From positions 13,795,132 through 13,859,131 of the forward strand of contig NC_081545.1 of assembly GCF_901000735.1 (NCBI RefSeq): 64,000 nt of DNA, in the 5' to 3' direction. The position numbers and the translations under genes were made by a program. Under the pieces are notes generated by a model. It was not told the origin of the DNA, ran no database searches, and saw nothing but the letters and a program-made list of their open reading frames with translations. Of the stretch, positions 54,423 to 64,000 are shown piece after piece. This DNA is from Corylus avellana. Taxonomy: Eukaryota > Streptophyta > Magnoliopsida > Fagales > Betulaceae. The stretch's first letter is position 1; each line of letters begins with the position of its first letter.

Positions 54423-56258
54423 TGTTGGGGTATTGGCAGGGTTATGCCCCACCAAATAGGACCACGTGAGTCATCATTTGTTTATTTTGTCATAACAAAT
54501 GTCGCACGATGACTTAATATTTACTCCAAATCCTAAGGAATTCGTGAACTCAGATGTGAAGTGTAGGTTAGTTAGATGTATCAAAGAGACCTATCATCGG
54601 TCAAAACAACCTCAATATATTAGGTAATCGCATGTAGCATTGTAAGAACACCAACTTCAAGAAGGAATCTAAATCATTTGTCAGAGAACAAAGAGATAAG
54701 GAATATTCTCCTTGTTTTAGATTTAATGGGAAAGATTATCCCAAAGCTCAAGCCCGAGTGTTTTTGGTAGGTACACTAAAACTTATACATGTACAAGGTG
54801 AGATGTATTCTCACAAGGTACATAAGGATAATCATGAATTTAAATCAGTAACTCAAGGAAAAGAGATAGCGAATAAAGTGAAAGTTCATAAACTTTGGTT
54901 CAACTACAGAATGATTCCATGAAGAGGTAACATGCAATAAATAAGTACAACATAAGGATTAATTGATTAGATCAAAAATAATCATTAGAGTGCAGTCACA
55001 ATTATTTAGTGGAATTAATTATATGATTAAATAGAGTCGTATGACATGGCCTAGGATGACATGGTCACAGGCCTCTTAAGCTAATGATATTTTTCTTTTA
55101 TGTCCCTCTTTGATTTGATATAAATTGACTAACAATTATATTGTTCCTCAGTTATATATTTATTTATTTAGATGTTTTATTTTAATAAAATATGGGCCAT
55201 AAGATTCATTAATCCTATTGCTTATTTGGGGAAAATGGACTGGGGAACTAAATGCTCATAATTTAATTCATACAGGCTAAGGAATTAAAATAAGCCTTGG
55301 GCTTATGATTTTAATTCTTTAGGCTTGTAAATAAACTTTGGGCTTAATGAAATTAAATCCAATGGCCAAAGTTAAGAGAAATGAGCATTGGGTTTTATCC
55401 AGGCTTGAGGATAAAACCCAAGCCCAAGACCTAAACTAAGTGGGAGTGGGCTAGGGTTTAGCCCTAGCCGCATGGGGAGAGAATAATAATCTCTCCCCAT
55501 GGCCGGCCACTAGAGGAGTGGCAAGGAGTGTAAATACTCCATGGCCAACTTCCGCTAGGACTAGGATTTCTAATCCCAGTCCCACATGGTTTTTAAAATT
55601 ATTTTTCTCCTATGACAAAATTATTATAAATAGAGGTTCAATTGAGAAGCAAAAATACATTAACACGAAAACAATTCATAAGCTTGTAATTTTGTGACAA
55701 CAAAAACACAACATCACTTTCCCACAAGAGTAAATACACGACCTGGGGAGAATTTTCTCTTTCTAAGTTTTGCTTCTAGTTTTCTCTTGTTCTTGAGAAA
55801 AATTTGTGAGCCCACACTCATAGTCATATTCAATCATCAAAGAGAAGATCTAATGGAGCAATATTCTCCCCAACTATTTGAAGATCTTAAAGACCTTAAT
55901 GAACTCACAAGTTATCAAGAGGTTCCTTATGAATACAATGAAAAATATAAAGATGTTCTTCAAGTTCATGAAGAACACGAAGAATGCAATGAAGATAAGA
56001 TGAGTATGGACTCATACTTGAAGTTATCAAGTTTATTGGAACTTCAACTACTCAGCCCCACACCATGGGAAGAACAAATTCACACTCCTACTCCCCAATG
56101 CCTAGGAGAGGCCGAAACGACATGTAAGTAATCTAACTTATATGTTTGCCCTTTAGATCTAAACATGTTTCTCTTGATAGTAAAAGCTCTTGGGGATTGT
56201 GTTTTACTCCACTGCATAAAAAGAAAATTTTTTGAAATTTACATAAACAATCCCAACA
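54423..56258 (+). repeat. Possible LTR of an unclassified (copia-like) element
   Basis: Ends TGTTGGGG... and ...AATCCCAACA give a 7-bp terminal inverted repeat (TGTTGGG/CCCAACA). Promoter-like TTATTATAAATAGAG near 55622. Two adjacent hairpins: GGCTAGGG/CCCTAGCC (55448-55468) and CATGGGGAGAGA/TCTCTCCCCATG (55471-55501). No matching target duplication and no primer site after 56258, so either truncated or misbounded. Confidence 0.45.
55694..56131 (+). CDS. Unrecognised 145-codon reading frame
   Basis: Lies ~65 bp downstream of a TATA-like box. The first half is hydrophobic (FLFLSFASSFLLFLRK), the second acidic (MEQYSPQLFEDLKDLNEL, HEEHEECNEDK). I recognise no family. The whole frame falls inside the suspected LTR, so it may be a chance frame or a short leader peptide. 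Confidence 0.25.
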   Translation: MTTKTQHHFPTRVNTRPGENFLFLSFASSFLLFLRKICEPTLIVIFNHQREDLMEQYSPQLFEDLKDLNELTSYQEVPYEYNEKYKDVLQVHEEHEECNEDKMSMDSYLKLSSLLELQLLSPTPWEEQIHTPTPQCLGEAETTCK

Positions 56259-56949
56259 ATTTTAGGGTTGCAAGCGAACGCTCGGTGGCCTATGATTGAA
56301 CATTTGTGAATGAGGATAAGGGAGAACATTCACTAGTCCATACTTGAACGTTCTTCACTAGGGTTTGCATCTAACGTTCGTGGTACAAGCTTCAAACGTT
56401 TAGTCAACAACCAAAAGTCAACATCTAATACCTAGTAACCCTAATGAACTTGGTAAACTTATTAGTCCCCAATTACAACATAGTGATTATTTGGGGTACG
56501 AAAATAATTGACATGTTTTTTTCTTATCCTATGTGACAAAAGAGCTCCAATTACCTCTTCCAAACTCTAGAGTTTCTTTCCCAAATAATAATGTCGTGAC
56601 CAGGTGATCATACGAAGGTGGATGTGAGGCCAGCTGAAGTATCGCTTTATCTTCGTCTTCAGTCTTCAATCTTCACTCCAAAGTTTAACAACTATGTATC
56701 CAACATATTAAACTTGTCGAGATGCTCAAGAATATCTATAGTTTCTTCAATCTATAATTCATACAAGTTATTCATCAAATTTTTCATCATATAAATACTC
56801 TAATTTCTGCCAAATTTTCTCTACATTCTCTTCATCAATCACATTATTAATAACTTCAAGTGGCAAATTAAGATGTGATAAAACACAAGGATCGTCTTCT
56901 ACCACTAAAACAAACGCATAAGCAATTTAGATAACCAAATTAAAAAGTT
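56259..56949. other. No feature recognised
   Basis: AT-rich sequence between the suspected LTR and the copia-type LTR; no open frame or repeat boundary supported. Confidence 0.4.
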
Positions 56950-59100
56950 ATGCTCAATATTAAATCAATCACAGATATAGAAACGTCCACACAAGCACAA
57001 CACAAAGATTTGTTTATGAAGTGGAAAACCATTTGAACACATCATAGGGAAAATCTACTCCAGGACAGCCAAACCAAGGAAATCACTAAATGAAGATTCA
57101 GAGTTACAGACTAGACGATACTCACAACCTTGAGGACCTCTAGACTTAGTAAGAACAACAAGTTTCCCAACTTGTCTCCATCCTGACCATCTTCACGGAG
57201 TGCAACTCCTCACCGATTCTTTGGTAGACTTCTTTCTTCAAGCTCACGAAACCCACGATCTTTGTATGGATGAACGAACAAGGCAACATGCCAACAATCA
57301 AGAGCAAAGGACAGCCCAAGGCTATAACATGTCCTCTCTTGAACAAATACTCCTGGGACACAGCGCCCGAAGAGAAACTTTAAGACTGCACTGAGAAAAA
57401 TCCTACCCAAAAAGTCTACTAAAAACAGAGCAAAAAAATCCTTAAATATGAAGACATTTCCGTCATCACGTCTTAAAGTGACACTTTCTAGTTATAACAT
57501 GAAGGCCGGATTCGTTGATCTGAAACAACCCACATCCTAACGAGAAAGCAATCTTGTCCTGACGTGAAGAACAAATGTCTCATCTCTGTCACTTGTCTCG
57601 TCTTAATGCAGCCTCTGACGAGAAAACAGTAGCTTCAACATTGGTCCCGTTACATGTGTTGTAACGACCTAGGAAAAAGTGCTAAACACATCTGGCTATT
57701 ACTCCAAAAGGAATAGTCAATTTGGAGCTTCCCTAAAATTCATTATAAAGCCCAGTTTCACCTAGTAACTAGGCAATGGGGGACTTAGTATCCATGACTA
57801 TCTTTATAAACCACCCACTCTGTGTGGGCTTCTTCTCATCTTCCAATATGGGATCGGGGTGTTACAAACTTCCTCTCTTAAATTTCTGACGTCCTCGCCA
57901 GGGCCACATCATCCAGTGCTCCAGTACCACATGGCATGGCATTACTAGGTGGCTCTGATACCATTTGTAACGACCTAGGGAAAAACGCTGGCCACATCTG
58001 CACTATTACCCCAAAAGGACTAGTCAATTTGGAGCTTCCCTAGAACTCATTATAAAGCCCAGTTTCAGCTAATAACTAGGCAATGTGGGACTTAGCACCC
58101 ATGACTATCTTTATAAACCACTCACTCTATGTGGGCCTCTTCTCATCTTCCCAATATGGGACCGGGGTGTTACAAAATGGGTGCTTTGATACCACTTGTA
58201 ATGACCCAGGAAAAAACTTTAGCCACATCTGTGCTACTACCCCAAAACGACTAGTCAATTTGGAGCTTCCCTATAATTCATTATAAAGCCTAGTTTCACC
58301 TAATAACTAGGCAATATGGAACTTAGCACCCATGAGTATCTTTATAAACTACCCACTCTATGTGGGTTTCTTCTTATCTTCCCAATATGGGACCGGGGTG
58401 TTAAAAACTCCCCCTCTTAAATTCCTAGCGTCCTCATGTGGGCCACATCATGTAGTGCTCCAGTACCACATGACCTAGCACTACTTGGTGGCGCCCATAC
58501 CACTTGTAACGACCCAGGGAAAAGCGCTAGCCGGATCTGCGCTATCTCCCCAAAAGGACTAGTTAATTTGGAGCTTTCCTAGAATTCATTATAAAGCCTA
58601 GTTTCACCTAGTAACTAGAAAATGTGAGACTTAGCACACATGACTATCTTTATAAACCACCCACTCTGTGTGGACTTCTTCTCGTCTTCCCAATATGAGA
58701 CTGGGGTGTTACATGTCCCGTCCTGACGCGGTTCCTGACATGAAAACAGTAGCTTCAACTATGGTCTCATCACATGTCATGTTCTGACGAGGTTTTTGAC
58801 GAGAAAATAGTAGCTTCTGCTTCACTCCCGTCACATCCTCTTCCTAGCGCAGCGTGCAACGAGAAAATAGTAACTCCCCATTACATGTTCCATCCTGATG
58901 ACACTCCTGACGGGAAACTAGTAACTCCCTGTTACATGTCTCGTTCTGACAAGGCTTTTGAAGGGAAAATAGTGACTTCTTCAATCAACCTCTGAGAGCC
59001 TAAAATCTATTTCCCAAAGTTTTAAACACACAAAGAAGGACAACAACAATAAAGAAATTACAAAACAAGTCATTGAATTAGCCCAAGCTAAAACCTAACA
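56950..59100 (-). repeat. Sirevirus-like Ty1/copia 3' LTR (carrying a TRIM array)
   Basis: Minus strand starts TGTTAGGTTTTAGCTTGGGC at 59100 immediately after polypurine tract GCCAAAGGGGGAGAT. It contains CGTTCTGACAAGG / GGGACATGTAACG-type repeats shared with 33183-33452 and 34690-35100, and a TATA-like ATATTTAAGGATTTTT (minus) near 57437. It is interrupted by 57660-58713. The left end (LTR 3' end) is uncertain. Confidence 0.7.
57660..58713 (-). mobile_element. Tandem TRIM array: four ~208-bp LTRs and three short internals
   Basis: Minus-strand LTRs TGTAACACCCC...GGTCGTTACA at 57660-57866 (207 bp), 57966-58174, 58197-58405 and 58505-58713 (209 bp each). Between them are internals of 99, 22 and 99 bp. 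The first internal holds a Met-tRNA primer site (minus TGGTATCAGAGCC, 57951-57963) and a purine tract AAGAGAGGAAGTTT; the second is shrunk to 22 bp around the primer site. This is a terminal-repeat retrotransposon in miniature expanded by unequal recombination. No coding capacity. The flanks (TGTGT / TGTCC) give at best a poor duplication. Confidence 0.85.
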
Positions 59101-59700
59101 ATCTCCCCCTTTGGCCATTCAATGACAAAGCCCAAAATACATCAGAGACAACAACAATTACAAGTAAATACCAACATTTTACAGTCCCACCCAAGCCTAA
59201 CAAACCACTACGAGATTAAGGTTGATCAAAGATGAGCATTGTAACTGTTCTCTGAAAACACATAAACAAACCCATTAAACATATGGGGAATAACAATTAA
59301 TATCATGCCAAACATGGATATCATTTTATTTAACCCCATAACCACCAAGTCAACTTCTCCCCCTTTTTTGTCATAATGGACAAAGGGATATATAAAGGAA
59401 CACACGCTCCCCATATCAATAACTCAATTGATAGGCCAAAAGGAAAGAGAATAAAACAACAATAACAATGACACATGTTAAAATAATTAAACGAAGAACG
59501 ACATATAAACAAGCATGTGACATGAAACATTTAGTGCTAAAATATCTCATAAAATATGCCAAAGAATATAAGAGATATGAAAGATATCACAAAAGGAACT
59601 CGGCTTTAATGTTAATTCCCTCTTAACATAAGCAACATTTTCCTAACAAGTGTTCCAACAAACCACATTCTCCTCAATTTGTCATAAAAGACAAAGGAAG
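59101..59700 (-). other. Repeated polypurine tracts of the Sirevirus-like element
   Basis: Three minus-strand tracts each preceded by TGTCATxxxxGACAAA-like text: 59101-59130 (AATGGCCAAAGGGGGAGAT), 59354-59381 (GACAAAAAAGGGGGAGAAG) and 59667-59695 (degenerate). Multiplied polypurine tracts upstream of the 3' LTR are a described Sirevirus trait. Confidence 0.65.
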
Positions 59701-61237
59701 AAACTCAAGTGGCGTAACTTGTATCCTTGGAAGGTATAAACTAGGGGGGTACAACCATTATGAGTACACAACACAAACATGAGGGAGTCGTAAATTCAAT
59801 TATGCTCATGAAAAATGCAAACAAGTTCAAAGAACCACCTTTTATTCACATGCCCAATTCAAGTCATCCAAACAAGGTTTAGATGCATGAAAGCAAAGAC
59901 AAAGAACATGACCACAACCATCATGGCACTTGCAACTCTCAAGTATATTCTAAAAATGGCACAAACTCACAATCACAACATGTGAATGACCAATTCCAAT
60001 CTCTCAACACAATCAAAAGACAATTGTCATAAATTTCGCATATAACAGGAATATGTAAAGGGAGGAAGCAAGTAATCAAGTTAACATATTGTCAAAACAC
60101 TCAAAATAACCAAACATGTTAAGATTTGAAGAACCTACAATCAAGCACCATGTGCGAGTCAAAAGAATGAACTTCCAACCCTACATCCGAAATACATAAG
60201 CATGTGAATCAAAGAGCACCAAATTCATCCAAAAACAAAAGACAAGTGCACAAAACAAAATCAAATCAAAGAACAAAGCATATGCATTACACAAAATAAA
60301 GATCCCAAATATTGAAAGTGAATAACCAAAGGTTCATCCAAATTTCAACAACATTATCAAAGGAACAACAAGCATGTGATAGGCAAGAAGAATAAAAGCT
60401 AGAGCCAAGCAAAGACACAACATAATGCAATCACAAAATACTTCAATCACCTAAGCAAGGGTGATACACAAACTTGAAACTACAAGAGTGCATGTGTGTG
60501 GACAACCACAACTAAGGTCAAGACAACCCTAAGTGTGACAACCTCCCAACCTCAAACCCACTCACCAAATTTAGGAGGGAATGCATGAAAATGAGATGAT
60601 CAAAAAATGAGAGCATATGAAGCATGTGTTAAACTAGAATGAATGAAGTTCAACACATACACCACACACTAAACCAAAAACCTAAGTTAGTGAAATTGAA
60701 AACCTAATGCACACTAGCAACTCCTAGAATGCAATGCTGGAAAGAATACAAACTCAAGAATAAGAGAACCAAAGATCATCAAGTCTTCAATATTGAGTTT
60801 GTAAACCTTACGAAATCAACAAATGCAAACCTAAAACCAAAAAAGCATGAAAAGAGATGCAAAACAAGATGACAACTCTAAATGCATGCACAAAGAAACA
60901 CATAATCAACAAAAAGGTTTTGTAATTCCAACAAATCTTTTTGTGAGAGAGAGAGAGACCAAAATTGAGGAGAGACACGTCTCAAACATGTTTCCAAAAG
61001 CAACTTACTAAGAAATGCACATGACACTTTTAAAGATATTCAAAATCAAACTTATGGCAATCAAAAGAAAAAGAGCACCAATCCTCATCACAATGTGTAC
61101 CAAAGTGCACAAAATTCCACAAAACAAGATGCTTTGTCAATAGATTCAATGCAATTGTAGAAATGGAAAGGCTAAGGCATGTCAAGTATTGTGTGTGACA
61201 AATCCCACAAGCGAGGACACAAACTTACATAAGTAAG
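59701..61237 (-). other. Non-coding 3' region of the Sirevirus-like element
   Basis: A/C-rich on the plus strand, without open frames longer than chance, with one GAGAGAGAGAGA tract near 60948. Presumably internal sequence between deleted pol and the polypurine tracts. No gene seen. Confidence 0.45.
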
Positions 61238-62608
61238 TGTTGTGCAAATATCCACCTAAATTAATAGGCAAATAATTGTACGTTTAACTCGCAAGTGACA
61301 AGGTCAAAGCAGTAGCATAGAGTGTAAGTACGAGATCATTCCCACGAGGATTGCTAAATTTTGCTTAAAATAAATTACGTAAGTAAAACTAAACAAAGAT
61401 TGATTTTGAGTTGATAATAATAAAAGGTGGGGGATTGATATCCACCACTATCATACTTAGATAATATGCCAATAATTCAATCATATTACGAACACTTAAT
61501 GTTTGTCAACCTAAGGGTATGGATGTCTACTCCTTAAGCTTTTAATTTCCCTAAGCAACGAATTAGGCATGGGTGTCTACTCTATTTTTTTTTTCTTTCT
61601 TAAAGGATTTAACATGGGTGTCTACTAAGTTGTTCTTTAAGAAAGCATAAATCTATGGAAATCGACAAACACATGAGGCCTACGGCATGGGTGTCTACTC
61701 CCGGTTCTCCATGTTGATTAACCCAAGAACCCGGTGTGGATTTCTTTTGTTACTCTTATTAAACCCAGGACTCGATCATCTAAATTAATTTAATTAACTA
61801 ATCCATACCACATGCATATGTTGATCAGGCAAACACATATGAGAAATTCAATAAAACAGGAATTAATCAAGTTAAGCATCACAATATGATTCTCACAAAG
61901 GCGCCAATATTGAAATATTAAATAAATATAATTAGGGCTTCAATCTAGCCCTACTAAGTAGTTTAGTTACAAATGAGTTTGATGTTAAACATCTTCATAA
62001 AACAAAATAGAAAGCAAAAGAATAAACCTGAAACTTGAACTTGAAGAGCTCCAATTCTTCTCTTTGGAAATTGTTGTGTTTATTCTAAAGGCTTAAGGGT
62101 CTATTTATATGCCTTAGGAACACTCTAGAAACCCTAGAAATTGCAGCTTTTGCGTTCTAAGTCACCTAGGGTTTTGAAGGGTTGAAAAGGAGGACTTTTC
62201 GGAATAGGGCATTGCTGACTTGCTCCTCATGCACAGGTGCGCTCGATCGCAGGTCCCCTACGATCGATCGCCGGACTGCAATCGATCTCCTGTATTGGGC
62301 GCTCGACCACAAATGCAATCGAGGCTGCTTCTTGTGCGCACGAGCGCATGCCTTGCGCTCGTCTTGATGTCCTCTTGTAGTGTACTCGATCGCAAGGGAC
62401 CTGCAACCGATTGCACTGCCAGAACCTCTAGCTTTTCCCAATTTTGCGCTTTAAGCCCCAGACTTCCAAAAATGCTTTCTTTTCTTCCAAAAGCCTACAA
62501 AAAAAAACAGAAAACACATAAAAGAACAAAAATAGCATAAACTAACAAAACTAAAGAATTAACAAATATAAGTTAAGGGCTAAAATATGAATATTTTCGC
62601 ACTTAATA
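61238..62608 (-). mobile_element. Solo Athila-type LTR
   Basis: Minus TATTAAGTGC...GCACAACA, 1371 bp (start TG changed to TA). Duplication GTAAG (61233-61237) / GTAAA (62609-62613), one mismatch. Palindrome cluster 62233-62415; TATA-like CTATTTATATG near 62101. Confidence 0.9.
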
Positions 62609-63380
62609 GTAAAGAGGTAAAAAACATCTAATCCAAAAAAAAAAAAAAAATCCTTTAGTACAAAGGTCAAACCCTTTTTCCTTGGGTTTCAACAAAAAGT
62701 CACGCACCCATTCCTCTTCAATTGTCCAAAGAAAGTTTTACAATTTGAATCCCATAGGTGTTTCACCTTTTTTCCGCAATGATTTGACACCGGCTCTTTC
62801 TATAAGGACTTCAAAAGCAAATTTCTAAGTATATGTTTAGTCAAAAATTTGATAAACAGTTGATCTTTGATCATATTTCGCTTGTCATTGAAAGAGGGGA
62901 TGTCATGAAAATTTATGCCTCAAGTTCGACTCGCAGGGTCAATTTGAACTAGGGTGAATCAAATTTTTCCACAAGCGTATATACCAAAACTAGCACATGT
63001 AGTTACCACAAGCTTGTGAGAAAGTGTACAAAGAAGATGACAATGCTTAGACAAGCCATTATGAACAATTAAACACACACATTTAAACACAACCATCATA
63101 TACATCAATTTCCAAGTAAGAAGGTACACACTATGACATGATAAGTGAACCAATCAATGAATGAAAAAAGGAAATTTGGGAGCTTTAAAAGTGCATTTAA
63201 AGAAACAAGGTCTTCTCGCATTTTCTTTCACAAAAAAAAACACACACACATGCACACAAAAATGCAATGCAAACAAAAGACTCAAACTACAATGATATGC
63301 AAAGAAAAAAAAAATGCATGTCCTAGGATGCATGAACAAAAGCATAAAGCTCAACCCTAGGCATGCCCAAACCACTTACC
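62609..63380 (-). other. Unassigned internal sequence
   Basis: Part of the Sirevirus-like element by position; poly-A and CACACACA tracts, no recognisable domain. Confidence 0.4.
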
Positions 63381-63992
63381 CTAGGTAGGGATTCTATCAC
63401 TCCCTCTCAATGGGTGAGGGATTTCCACCTCCTTGGACTTATACATTTTCCCCCTAGGAATAGTCCAACCACCTTCCAACTTATCCAACCTAAGGGAAAC
63501 ATCTCTCACCACGGAGAGAAGACTCTCCAAATCCATCCTAGGTGGAATGATCTCTTTCTTAAGTCTCTTAGACTTAAGCAAATGACAATGAGCTCTAATG
63601 TGACCTACTTTGCCACATTGGCAGCTCGCAGGGACAAACTTTGGTGAAGGGTGTCTTCTAGGAGGGTCAACACCCTCAACCTTAGACTTCAAGGGAATCC
63701 AAACCTTTTTCCCTTGGCCTACAACCTTAGGTCCAACCGACTCTAAGACTTTCTTTCCCTTATTCAACTTCCTAGAACAAGGACTAGGACCATTAAAAAC
63801 TATAGGGGGCCTCAACAAGAAACAATTTGGTCGAATATGACCAACTTTGCCACAGTGACGGCAAGCAGGAACAAACTTTTGATAAGCTTGTCTCCTATGA
63901 GGAGGAACATACCTAGACTTAGATTTAGTCACACAAGGGTCAATACCAACCCTCTTACCCTTATTTGCAAGGAGGGCAAATGTCATCAACAC
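63381..63992 (-). CDS. Ty1/copia (Sirevirus-like) zinc-knuckle segment of gag-pol, partial
   Basis: Minus-strand frame, open at the window's right edge. The first knuckle CRHCGKVGHIRPNC is intact (C-X2-C-X4-H-X4-C). A second, CQCGKVGHIRAHC preceded by Ser, lost its first Cys (SCQCGKVGHIRAHC). Each knuckle follows PKFVPA/QKFVPA, so the unit is duplicated within the protein. LESLLSVVRDVSLRLDKLEG follows, then a stop at 63381. In complete Sireviruses this segment lies between capsid and protease; here protease, integrase and RT do not follow, so the element is internally deleted. Lys/Pro-rich linkers suggest nucleic-acid binding. Confidence 0.75.
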   Translation of the reverse strand: MLMTFALLANKGKRVGIDPCVTKSKSRYVPPHRRQAYQKFVPACRHCGKVGHIRPNCFLLRPPIVFNGPSPCSRKLNKGKKVLESVGPKVVGQGKKVWIPLKSKVEGVDPPRRHPSPKFVPASCQCGKVGHIRAHCHLLKSKRLKKEIIPPRMDLESLLSVVRDVSLRLDKLEGGWTIPRGKMYKSKEVEIPHPLRGSDRIPT

Positions 63993-64000
63993 ATAGAGAA

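Noticed and set aside
57660..58713. Repeat-spacer array reminiscent of CRISPR or a satellite
   Set aside because: Units are 209 bp with primer sites and purine tracts; a TRIM array explains all of it, and the setting is eukaryotic.
62182..62540. Overlapping frames near the right end
   Set aside because: Inside solo LTR 61238-62608; generated by the palindrome cluster.
63145..63375. Lys-rich plus frame and its Phe-rich antisense frame
   Set aside because: Simple-sequence (A-rich and CACA) composition with no homology I recognise.

Overview
The window is plant repeat DNA, almost certainly from the heterochromatic (probably pericentromeric) part of a flowering-plant genome. I see no cellular gene, rRNA, tRNA gene or CRISPR array. 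Nearly every base belongs to LTR retrotransposons inserted into one another. The main family is Ty3/gypsy of the Athila/Tat type. Its LTRs are about 1.26-1.48 kb and run TGWTAAGTGC...ACAACA, with a TATA box CTATAAATAG. The primer-binding site matches the 3' end of plant tRNA-Asp, the polypurine tract is AAGTTTGGGGGTG, and insertions make 5-bp target duplications.

Layout, left to right. An old Ty1/copia-like LTR (minus; visible at 33183-33452) hosts element D (17362-33182 visible, plus). D's 5' LTR hosts element A (1-17361 visible, plus; gag and pol). A's protease region hosts element B (1133-10713, minus; duplication GAGAC), and B's extra gene hosts solo LTR C (5150-6622). D's gag remnant hosts complete element E (18276-28136, plus; ACGAG; gag-pol). 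Right of D lie a broken 'putative plant transposon protein' gene (33453-34330), a repeat-rich LTR-like block (34532-35450) and a solo LTR (35582-36957; GGGGT). Next, a decayed chromovirus-like gypsy element M (36991-37646, resuming 48617-49825) is split by complete element L (37647-48611, minus; CTTTT). L itself carries two solo LTRs (43453-44931 and 46861-48175; GACAA). Element K (49826 to about 54176, minus) follows, with an unrelated solo LTR inside it (51583-52868; ATTAT). The right end holds a possible unclassified LTR (54423-56258), then the 3' part and gag zinc-knuckle segment of a Sirevirus-like Ty1/copia element on the minus strand (about 56950-63992). That element carries a tandem TRIM array (57660-58713) and an Athila-type solo LTR (61238-62608).

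The main biological story is a two-component family. A and E are autonomous-type elements (gag, protease, RT, RNase H, integrase; no extra gene). B, L and D lack RT, RNase H and integrase and carry instead a second gene, here called ORFx, in the pol/env position. ORFx encodes a 'putative plant transposon protein'-like domain plus a C-terminal coiled coil. pol and ORFx end with the same short C-terminus (GASxSxQH) and then the same non-coding tail, so one module seems to have replaced the other at a shared junction. All copies share LTRs, primer site, polypurine tract, a ~40-bp tail box and clusters of a 14-bp palindrome (TGCGATCGATCGCA-like). These clusters lie in the LTR upstream of the TATA box, in the leader before gag, and in front of ORFx (or downstream of pol). 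Every coding region seen is broken, often by CAG-to-TAG stops, the expected scar of CHG methylation followed by deamination.
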